From the NCBI GenBank assembly GCA_902779305.1, contig CACZBD010000007.1, positions 24,760-88,759 of the forward strand: a stretch of DNA of 64,000 nucleotides, read 5' to 3'. Made by a program: the position numbers and the translations under genes. The notes below the pieces were generated by a model. It saw only the letters and a list, made by a program, of their open reading frames with translations, made no database searches and was not told the DNA's origin. This DNA comes from an uncultured Lachnospiraceae bacterium (GTDB taxonomy: Bacteria > Bacillota > Clostridia > Lachnospirales > Lachnospiraceae). This document shows, one piece after another, positions 1 through 6,950 of this stretch (position 1 is the stretch's first letter; every line of letters starts with the position of its first letter).

Positions 1-1383
1 CAAAAGGCTGAAAAAGTGGCTTATGATCTTGCTACCGACTATCAGATTCAGCAAAATATTCTTGAACAAGAGAAGAAAGAAGCCATAGAGGAAGCGGTTG
101 AGAAACTTGATACTACAAATAAATCAGCTGCCGAAATTGAACAGGCTATGGAGCAAATTGAGAAGAAGATCGAGGATGAATACGTAGAGAAGAAAGAGAA
201 CCTTAAGGCAGAAACTACTCAGAAGATCCAGGATATCATGGATCAGTTTGAGGAAGATTCCAAGAAAGAGACAACGCGTACGGTCGAGGAGAAGAAAGAA
301 CAGCGCCGTGCAACAGATATCATGGATGACATCAGGGATCGTCTTCGCGGTTTTTCACGTACTATACCGTCATTTATCATGGCATATAGTGATAAGAAAA
401 CGGCGAGCGATAAGCCTGTAGATATCACACTGGCAAACTTCGATGAGATAGTGCCGGATGAAGTCTTTAAGCAGGTTACGAGTATATCTCTTGATGAATT
501 CAGACAGTTGCGTGATGGGTTTGACTATATAGACTCAGAGGGCAAACAGCAGCATTTCGAGGGACATGTATTTGACGAGGTTGTCTTTGATGACTCCATT
601 GTCGAATTTGTAACGCTTAAGAAGAGACTGGCTGACTACTTCGATGAAAAGAATACAGAGGACATCTTTGACTATATTCCGCCGCAGAAGACCAATCAGA
701 TATTCACTCCAAAGGATGTAGTAAAGAAGATGGTGGATTATCTGGAGGAAGAAAACCCGGGATGCTTTGACATGCCGGATAAGACCTTCATTGATCCGTA
801 TATGAAGTCCGGGCTGTATATCACAGAGATTGTGAAACGCCTCTATCAGAGTAAAAAGCTGAAGGAACTGTATCCTGATAAAGAAGAAAGGCTCCGCCAT
901 ATCTTTGAAAAGCAGGTCTACGGCCTTGCACCCACGGAGATTATTTACAAGATTGCTACCGCTTATATCCTTGGGTTTGATGAGGATGTGAAGATCACAA
1001 AACATAATTTCCGTCAGGTGGATGCGCTTCCTTATGCCAAGGATGGTACGCTTCAAAAGGTTATAGATGAACTGTATGGAGATGATACAGGCATTGGGGC
1101 AAAAGATGCCGGGAATAACAATCCCTCAAAAGAGACAGTATCAAAGTCCAAGGCCGACAGTGTGACTGGCAATAAAGATATTATCTCACTTATTGAGGAT
1201 GCGGGTATCGAGTATGTGGACATGAGAGATAAAAAAGGAGCTCTTTGGATTGTCGGTGGTGAAGAACTGCAGGAATTTGCTGATTCGTGTAACAGGTTTG
1301 GATATGAGTTCGCTTTTGCTTCGTCAGGTGGAAAAGCAACGGATCGTCGCCCCGGTTGGTGGCTTAAGAGAGGTGGAAAATAA
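1..1383 (+). CDS. C-terminal part of a restriction-type helicase/methylase-like protein (5' end outside window)
   Basis: The frame is open from base 1, so this is the tail of a larger protein. The GTG at base 16 is only an internal codon. The visible part starts with a charged coiled-coil (about residues 15-95 of the fragment). A conserved block follows, ending in an IFTPK motif near residue 230 and a DP-x-x-KSG-LYI motif near 260. That pair is typical of restriction helicases carrying an N6-adenine methyltransferase-like module. No NPPY/NPPF catalytic motif follows; a low-complexity linker (about 355-385) stands where it would be expected. The last 60 residues form a small C-terminal domain with a RDKKGALW motif and a GGKATDRRP-WW end. 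The stop overlaps the start of the PC4-like gene. Role inferred: DNA restriction or anti-phage defence. Helicase motifs would lie upstream of the window and are not seen. Confidence 0.7.
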   Translation, partial: QKAEKVAYDLATDYQIQQNILEQEKKEAIEEAVEKLDTTNKSAAEIEQAMEQIEKKIEDEYVEKKENLKAETTQKIQDIMDQFEEDSKKETTRTVEEKKEQRRATDIMDDIRDRLRGFSRTIPSFIMAYSDKKTASDKPVDITLANFDEIVPDEVFKQVTSISLDEFRQLRDGFDYIDSEGKQQHFEGHVFDEVVFDDSIVEFVTLKKRLADYFDEKNTEDIFDYIPPQKTNQIFTPKDVVKKMVDYLEEENPGCFDMPDKTFIDPYMKSGLYITEIVKRLYQSKKLKELYPDKEERLRHIFEKQVYGLAPTEIIYKIATAYILGFDEDVKITKHNFRQVDALPYAKDGTLQKVIDELYGDDTGIGAKDAGNNNPSKETVSKSKADSVTGNKDIISLIEDAGIEYVDMRDKKGALWIVGGEELQEFADSCNRFGYEFAFASSGGKATDRRPGWWLKRGGK

Positions 1384-1904
1384 TGGCTGATAACAAGGAT
1401 TTTGATTTTACGATTGTTGACGAAATTGGAATATTATCAACATCATCCAAAGGTTGGACGAAAGAATTAAATCTAATCTCCTGGAATGGAAGAGAGCCTA
1501 AATATGATATTCGAGATTGGGCCCCTGATCATGAAAAAATGGGTAAGGGAGTAACGCTTACTGCGGAAGAAGTTGATAAACTGATTGCTGTATTATCTAC
1601 AATGGATACAGGTGGTGATAGCAAAACGAGCCCAACAGGCGCTCCTTTAAAAGAGAATTCTATTCAGGAGCTTGTTGATCATTGGAATGATGTGGTGGGT
1701 CGTGCACCGGAGTCAATTCGTGAATACTTGATGCCGTCTCATTTGAATGAGATGAACCCCGACACAGTTACCGTTGGACTAAAAAAGGGTACTGCGTTTA
1801 TGGCGCTTTCGGCCACTGAAAACAAGGAGAGTTTAACGAGATTTGTGGAGCAACTCATTGGTAGGCGGATAAATGTGGAGTTGATTGAATCTTCGTGGTT
1901 GTGA
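1383..1904 (+). CDS. PC4/YdbC-type single-stranded DNA-binding protein
   Basis: A 173-residue protein. Residues 8-75 match the bacterial YdbC branch of the PC4 coactivator fold: an ILSTSSKGWTKELN strand pair, a SWNG turn, a KYDIRDW strand and a GVTLT-EE helix start. Members of this family bind single-stranded nucleic acid as dimers. Residues 95-173 form a second helical and strand segment that vaguely recalls the C-terminal domain of DNA polymerase III gamma/tau; I do not assign it. The ATG overlaps the TAA of the upstream helicase/methylase-like gene by one base, so translation is probably coupled and the two products may work together. The gene is A+T richer than the core genes to the right, consistent with the island. 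The PC4 call is strong; the biological role is inference. Confidence 0.75.
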   Translation: MADNKDFDFTIVDEIGILSTSSKGWTKELNLISWNGREPKYDIRDWAPDHEKMGKGVTLTAEEVDKLIAVLSTMDTGGDSKTSPTGAPLKENSIQELVDHWNDVVGRAPESIREYLMPSHLNEMNPDTVTVGLKKGTAFMALSATENKESLTRFVEQLIGRRINVELIESSWL

Positions 1905-2000
1905 TGATGCCGGTCCAATAAGCATGGTAGTTGAAGAGAGGATACATAAACACTCAAGAAAAACTGGATACATATATGTTGTTTTAGGAGGATGTGCTAA

Positions 2001-5000
2001 TTGAACGGTTCGGGAGCAAAGCTATTAGATTGTATGGATGGGGCAAATAGACGCTTCGTTATTCCTGTATATCAGAGAAAATATGATTGGAAAGAAGAAA
2101 ATTGTCTTCAGTTATATGAAGATTTGAAAAAGATCGTCTTTGACAAAAGGGACACCCACTTTTTTGGGAGCATTGTATGGTCAGTTGTTGGTAACGGAGC
2201 AATCACAGAATACCACATCATTGATGGTCAGCAACGTCTGACCACAGTTTCATTGCTTTTGTTAGCTATTTGCAATCTGATCAAGCAAAAGAAGATCGTT
2301 TCACAGGAGCCCCAACTCGACGAACAGATCCGAGAGAGTTATCTGATCTCTAAATGGGCTAAAGAAGACGATCGAATTAAACTCCGCCCGGTAAAGAGTG
2401 ATAGAGATGCAATGATAAAGCTCTTCGGGGCAGAAGAAGACTATGATCAATCCTCCAATTTGACATTAAATTACAGATTTTTCTGTAACATGATCATGCG
2501 GGAAGAAATCTCCGTCGATGACCTGTATGCCGCGATCGGTAAACTGGAGATAATTATAATTACGCTTGAGCGTGGTGATAACGCACAACTGATCTTTGAA
2601 AGCCTCAATTCGACCGGCCTTGCATTGACCGAGGGAGATAAAATACGAAATTACGTTTTAATGGGGCTCCCGCCGGAGGATCAGACCAAATACTACGATG
2701 AATATTGGGCAAAGATAGAAAAATGCACAAACAAAGATGTCAGTGGCTTTGTTCGTGATTATCTAAGCGTAAAGCTGCAAATCACACCGACCATTAGCAA
2801 TGTTTATCATGTTTTCAAAGAATATGCTGAAAACGCAAGACTTCCGATTGAAACTTTATTGGCAGATATCCTAAGGTATGCGCGGTTTTACGAAAAACTG
2901 CTCATCTGCAAAAGCGGACTTAATAATCAAAAGTTGGACGATTGCCTATACCGGATGATGCGTCTTGAGATTGTTGTTACCAGACCCTTTTTACTGGAAG
3001 TATTGCGGCTTAATCAGGATGGAAAACTTTCGACGGAGGATGTCCTTCAAGTATTTCTTGTTACGGAGAATTATCTGTTCAGAAGAAATATCTGCGAAGT
3101 ACCAACCAATGCATTAAACAAGATATTCCTGAACCTGAACAAAGAAATCTTGAGGTATGACAATACTGTAGATAATTATGTACAGAAATTCGTTTATGCT
3201 TTGGGATCAAAGAAAGAGAGTGGACGTTTCCCGGATGACGAAGAGTTTACAGAGGCGCTTGCAACGAAGCAGATATATCAGATGCGTGGAAAATATAAGG
3301 CATATTTGTTTGAACGGTTTGAAAACTACGGAATTGTTGAAACAAAGGATGTTTATACGCATTTAGACAATAACGTATATACGATTGAGCATATTATGCC
3401 TCAGCATTTGACACCTGCCTGGACAGAGGCTCTGGGAGCTAACGCTTTGGAAATTCATGAGACATGGCTTCACCGGTTGGCAAACTTAACGTTAACCGGA
3501 TACAATCCCAACCTAAGCAACAAGCCATTTCAAGAAAAAAGAGATGCAGAAGAAGGCGGATATAAAGCCAGCGGGCTAAGAATGAATCAAAAGATTGCCA
3601 ACAAGGAGTCTTGGGGGCTGTCTGAACTGGAAGAGCGGAATGATGAAATGATTGCGCTTGCACTGAAAATCTGGTCGTTCCCTGCGACAGAGTTTGAACC
3701 TGTTGAAAAAGAATTCGATTCCTGCTCGCTGGATGATGAAAATTACGAGTTAACCGGAAGGGATATCATTAAGTACAGCTATCAGAACGTAGAACAGCCA
3801 GTGTCCAGCTGGGCTGATATGTTTGAACATGTAATACAATTCCTGCATCAAAAGGATCGATCGGTTCTTTCCAGACTCGCATATAGTACAAGCGGGAGTG
3901 TGGATCTTAGCAATTATGTCAGAAACACTGAGCAAGGCCTTAGGGGAGCGCTGAAGATCGATGAAAACATATTTGTCGAGAGAAACACAAGTACAGCCCT
4001 GAAGATATCGATTCTCCGAAGATTGTTTGTTCTGTACGGTGCGGATCCAATGGATTTAGTGTTTTACCTAAGAGACGAGGACAGTGAAAAAGCGTCTGAA
4101 GCGGGCAGATACGAACTCCGGAAACGCTATTGGACCTATGCGCTTCCTATAATCCAGGAACAGCACGCACACCGAGGTTCTTTTGCGAATGTTAGTCCGG
4201 GTACGTCGAATACAGTTTCTGGATTTTTTGGGATCAGCGGATTTAACATCAGTTGTATCGCTAACTATGATCATGCTCGTATAGATTTCTACATGGGAAA
4301 AAAGGATGCAGCAAAGAATAAAGCTGCCTTTGATAAACTTTTGTCCCATAAGGAAGAGATAGAGCAGGAACTGGGAGTTTCTCTAGTATGGGAGAGAGCG
4401 GATCAGTACAAAGCTTCCTGGATCTGCTATCAGATGAAAGAGGTAAGTGTCGCAAATGAGTCGGACTGGCCACGCATGGCGAAATTCCATGCAGAGTGGA
4501 GCGATAAGATCTGTAATGCCGTTCTACCGTACTTGCTAGAGGAAGACGCCAACGGAATTAGGCTGACAGATATAGCGGGTATTTTCCGCGAGTGGACGGT
4601 GGACTGTTCCGGGGTTAATGAAAACCTTTCCAAGTGCAACCGTACATATACTCGTTTTACAACGGATGCTATGACAGATATTCTCCCAGACATTCCGAAT
4701 TCACCGAGTGGCTGGAAGACAGATAATCATTATTTTTATGAGATAATCAATCGTACCGGTAGGAGCGCTTTTATACAGCTGGCTATCAGCGGGCGAAATA
4801 TTACTGAAGAATTTAGAGCCATCTGCGACCAGATTCATCAGTTTTACCCTTCCAAAAAGTGGAAGGAAAGCTGGGAATGGAGGACGCCGTTCAAAACAAA
4901 AACGTTTGAATTTGGAGAGGAATTGTCCAAGGAAGAGATTTTTGCTGGACTCAACGAGTGCTTGACGGAAATCGAACAGTTTGAAGCGGATTTGAAAGAA

Positions 5001-5042
5001 AAGCTTTCGTCAGATAATAGTCAGGCAGAAGAGGATATGTAA
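2001..5042 (+). CDS. DUF262 / HNH (DUF1524) / DUF4268 nuclease, GmrSD-like
   Basis: A 1013-residue protein read from a TTG start, chosen because an AGGAGG box at 1986-1991 sits nine bases before it and no in-frame ATG competes. The N-terminus is DUF262, a ParB-like nucleotidase fold: an IPVYQRKY-W block and the DGQQRLTT signature near residues 75-82. Near 460-505 is the HNH-type DUF1524 core (EHIMPQH, then HRLANLTLTGYN). A middle domain covers about 580-690. Residues about 700-840 resemble DUF4268, a PD-(D/E)XK-related module. The last 150 residues are a further DUF4268-like or unassigned segment. DUF262/DUF1524 proteins include GmrSD, which cleaves modified phage DNA, so a type IV restriction role is likely. 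The multi-domain C-terminus goes beyond the minimal GmrSD layout. Confidence 0.8.
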   Translation: MNGSGAKLLDCMDGANRRFVIPVYQRKYDWKEENCLQLYEDLKKIVFDKRDTHFFGSIVWSVVGNGAITEYHIIDGQQRLTTVSLLLLAICNLIKQKKIVSQEPQLDEQIRESYLISKWAKEDDRIKLRPVKSDRDAMIKLFGAEEDYDQSSNLTLNYRFFCNMIMREEISVDDLYAAIGKLEIIIITLERGDNAQLIFESLNSTGLALTEGDKIRNYVLMGLPPEDQTKYYDEYWAKIEKCTNKDVSGFVRDYLSVKLQITPTISNVYHVFKEYAENARLPIETLLADILRYARFYEKLLICKSGLNNQKLDDCLYRMMRLEIVVTRPFLLEVLRLNQDGKLSTEDVLQVFLVTENYLFRRNICEVPTNALNKIFLNLNKEILRYDNTVDNYVQKFVYALGSKKESGRFPDDEEFTEALATKQIYQMRGKYKAYLFERFENYGIVETKDVYTHLDNNVYTIEHIMPQHLTPAWTEALGANALEIHETWLHRLANLTLTGYNPNLSNKPFQEKRDAEEGGYKASGLRMNQKIANKESWGLSELEERNDEMIALALKIWSFPATEFEPVEKEFDSCSLDDENYELTGRDIIKYSYQNVEQPVSSWADMFEHVIQFLHQKDRSVLSRLAYSTSGSVDLSNYVRNTEQGLRGALKIDENIFVERNTSTALKISILRRLFVLYGADPMDLVFYLRDEDSEKASEAGRYELRKRYWTYALPIIQEQHAHRGSFANVSPGTSNTVSGFFGISGFNISCIANYDHARIDFYMGKKDAAKNKAAFDKLLSHKEEIEQELGVSLVWERADQYKASWICYQMKEVSVANESDWPRMAKFHAEWSDKICNAVLPYLLEEDANGIRLTDIAGIFREWTVDCSGVNENLSKCNRTYTRFTTDAMTDILPDIPNSPSGWKTDNHYFYEIINRTGRSAFIQLAISGRNITEEFRAICDQIHQFYPSKKWKESWEWRTPFKTKTFEFGEELSKEEIFAGLNECLTEIEQFEADLKEKLSSDNSQAEEDM

Positions 5043-5140
5043 TGAATAAACTGGTTTTTCAAACTATACTGGAAAACTACAAAGAGAAATACAACTATAC
5101 TCTCACTTTTGAAATTTATTTTTCTAAGATATTGATTTAA
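5042..5140 (+). pseudogene. Possible 5' remnant of a gene following the DUF262 nuclease
   Basis: A 32-codon reading frame starts with ATG overlapping the TAA of the DUF262 gene (TAATG), the arrangement of a translationally coupled downstream gene. It reads MNKLVFQTILENYKEKYN and then loses protein-like character before a stop at 5138-5140. It could be the beginning of a deleted partner gene, or chance. There is no separate ribosome-binding site. Confidence 0.25.
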
Positions 5141-5254
5141 CTCTGCAGATTTGATTTCATATAATCATGAAGTTGATTTTTGCAAGTATGGGTTCTTAAT
5201 TGAATACCGTTTTTGTCATTCATCTAAGCGATGTGTGTTTGTTTTCGTGTAAAT

Positions 5255-5286
5255 AAAGGCTTCTGCGGACAACGCAGGAGCCTTTT
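5255..5286 (+). terminator. Intrinsic terminator between the defence genes and the integrase
   Basis: Arms 5256-5267 and 5273-5284 form a 12-base-pair stem with one G-U pair and a five-base loop, followed by a short T run. It would end transcription from the DUF262 gene and lies about 15 bases before the integrase ribosome-binding site. The 5141-5254 stretch before it is A+T-rich and holds a TATAAT at 5160-5165 with no good -35 box. Confidence 0.75.
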
Positions 5287-5335
5287 CGATACTGACGAAA
5301 GGAGGTAAACCACTATCGCAGAATATTACAACAAA

Positions 5336-6562
5336 ATGGGACAGGATAATGTCTTCCCAATATATATGGAGCAGGCTATAATTGAATTAGCTGCCAGCAT
5401 GTCTCTCATCGATGGAATGAAGAAAGAAGATTTTCTGAAGACCGTATTCGATAAAGACGAACTTCCGATCAAACATTATCCGGAATCAAGGATTTATGCC
5501 TGTGTGATACCGGTAAAGGTAAGGAGGGCTGCTAAGTTTTCCATACCGAACAGGGTGACAGGTAATTCCAGAGAAGTCGTAATCGACAAACTCTTCGAAG
5601 TATTTATGAAGGGACCGATCGGAAGCGAACAGGAGACATTGACAACGCTTTTTCAAGAGTTCATTGACAACAGAAAAAAGGATCCGGACTTTACGGCACA
5701 TACGGTGAGGAAGAATCAGTGCGACTGGAATACGTATTTTAAGGATACACCACTCGCGCTTACCAAAATCAGCAAGGTCACCCCTGCTGATTTATTTTCT
5801 CACTTCAAGAGCATAACGGAAGGAAGACAGATGACCAGACATGCTTTTGGGAACGCGAAAGGCTTGTTAAATCAGCTTTTCGACCTTGCGTACGAGAAAA
5901 ACCTTGTCGAACACAACATCTGCCGGGAATTATCTACCAGAAGGCTGAAATTCAAGCCGGAAGGCTCCAAGCAGAATCTGATCTATTCGACAGAAGAACG
6001 CAACAGGATCGTAGATGAGTTAAAGGACTCGGAGAGTGTTTATGACAAAGCGATCATCATGCAGTTCTGCTTGGGATGCCGGATATCGGAAGTAAAGGGC
6101 CTTTACTGGTCAGATCTCGATTTTGACAGAAAAGAGATCAATATCCACCGGGAACTGGTAGATGATGAGGATGGAACGCCGATCCTTAAGAACCACACCA
6201 AGAGCGGACTGAGCGAGGGAAACCGGGTGCTGCCGATGACGCCGAGAGCGGAAGCGGTATTTAATTCGATCCCGAAGCCGGAAAATAAGGAAAGCCTGGT
6301 GTTTCTTAAAGACTATAAGCCCATCAAGACCCAGACGGTGAATTCCCATCTTCAGGCCGTATGCAAGAAGCTGAATATCAGGTATCTTTCAAGCCATAAG
6401 ATCCGGGCATGGGGGATCACGGAAGCACTCGCATCCGGTATGGACCAGGCAACAGTTATGCGGATTGCCGGCCATGCGACCCCGGAAACTATGACTCATT
6501 ATGTTCGTGTTGCAAGGCTCAACAGGGATATCGGCCAGAGGTTTGGAGAGGTATTCGATTAA
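5336..6562 (+). CDS. Tyrosine recombinase / integrase
   Basis: A 408-residue phage-type integrase. Residues about 100-190 form the SAM-like core-binding domain. The catalytic domain shows the Arg of GCRISEV (about 247), a KS-x-G beta-hairpin Lys segment, the HKIR motif (about 352-355), the GHATPE His (about 378) and the Tyr of HYVRV (about 388), so the full active-site set is present. It should catalyse strand exchange between attP and attB. The ATG at 5336 has no ribosome-binding site close by. An AAAGGAGGT at 5298-5306 instead points to in-frame ATC at 5315, which would add seven residues. The gene ends 115 bases from the 3' end of tRNA-Glu, which is the probable attachment target. It is the right-hand end gene of the island. 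Confidence 0.92.
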   Translation: MGQDNVFPIYMEQAIIELAASMSLIDGMKKEDFLKTVFDKDELPIKHYPESRIYACVIPVKVRRAAKFSIPNRVTGNSREVVIDKLFEVFMKGPIGSEQETLTTLFQEFIDNRKKDPDFTAHTVRKNQCDWNTYFKDTPLALTKISKVTPADLFSHFKSITEGRQMTRHAFGNAKGLLNQLFDLAYEKNLVEHNICRELSTRRLKFKPEGSKQNLIYSTEERNRIVDELKDSESVYDKAIIMQFCLGCRISEVKGLYWSDLDFDRKEINIHRELVDDEDGTPILKNHTKSGLSEGNRVLPMTPRAEAVFNSIPKPENKESLVFLKDYKPIKTQTVNSHLQAVCKKLNIRYLSSHKIRAWGITEALASGMDQATVMRIAGHATPETMTHYVRVARLNRDIGQRFGEVFD

Positions 6563-6566
6563 AAAT

Positions 6567-6658
6567 CCAGTGTTTATGCGGGTTTGAGGCTGCTGATTTT
6601 TGCTGATTCGTGTTTTTGGACATGAAAAAAACCTTAGAACCCAGTATTTATGCGGGTT
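6567..6658. repeat. 18-bp direct repeat linking integrase tail and tRNA-Glu terminator; arm-type site candidates
   Basis: Bases 6567-6584 and 6641-6658 share CCAGTRTTTATGCGGGTT with one mismatch. The left copy directly follows the integrase stop; the right copy forms the loop and one arm of the tRNA-Glu terminator. Between them, TGCTGATTYK occurs twice in tandem (6591-6600 and 6601-6610). Such repeats beside an integrase gene may be att-core or arm-binding sites. That function is inferred. Confidence 0.45.
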
Positions 6659-6664
6659 CCAAGG
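6632..6664 (-). terminator. Terminator of the tRNA-Glu transcript
   Basis: Read on the minus strand, arms 6654-6664 and 6632-6642 make an 11-base-pair stem (one G-U pair) with an 11-base loop. The T run comes from the A-tract at 6625-6631. It begins 13 bases after the tRNA 3' end. Confidence 0.75.
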
Positions 6665-6676
6665 CCTTTCAACGCG

Positions 6677-6748
6677 CAGCTCGTAGCGGAATCGAACCGC
6701 TGTTTCCGCCGTGAGAGGGCGGCGTCTTAACCGCTTGACCAACGAGCC
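6677..6748 (-). tRNA. tRNA-Glu (anticodon CTC)
   Basis: Minus-strand cloverleaf. The acceptor arms GGCTCGT and ACGAGCT pair with a G-U at the first position. The anticodon stem CCGCC/GGCGG encloses loop CTCTCAC, which gives anticodon CTC. The T-arm carries GGTTCGATTCC, and G is the discriminator base. CCA is not encoded. The 3' end faces the integrase, so the gene is the likely integration site of the island, and the tRNA remains intact. Confidence 0.9.
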
Positions 6749-6758
6749 GTACTTGTAC

Positions 6759-6787
6759 ATTTTATATGAACTGCAGTAGAAATGCAA
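6759..6787 (-). promoter_or_regulatory. Promoter of tRNA-Glu
   Basis: On the minus strand there is TTGCAT (6782-6787), a 17-base spacer and TAAAAT (6759-6764), ending ten bases before the tRNA 5' end. This fits a sigma-A promoter. Confidence 0.6.
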
Positions 6788-6835
6788 GTATTATTTTATT
6801 GGGTGATTTTTATCCTCCGGGAACATGATTGTCGA

Positions 6836-6864
6836 TTGCCAGTGAGGACCTTGAATGATATACT
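6836..6864 (+). promoter_or_regulatory. Promoter of the HerA-like ATPase gene, with downstream palindrome
   Basis: TTGCCA (6836-6841), 17 bases, then TATACT (6859-6864). About 23 bases downstream lies the palindrome ATCAC-TGACG-GTGAT (6887-6901), in the leader of the HerA-like gene. It may be an operator or a small hairpin. Confidence 0.5.
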
Positions 6865-6950
6865 GTTACATGAGTGGTCTTTACATATCACTGACGGTGA
6901 TATAAGATCCGGCTCACAGAAAGAAACAGGATTATGGGAGGATACCGCGT

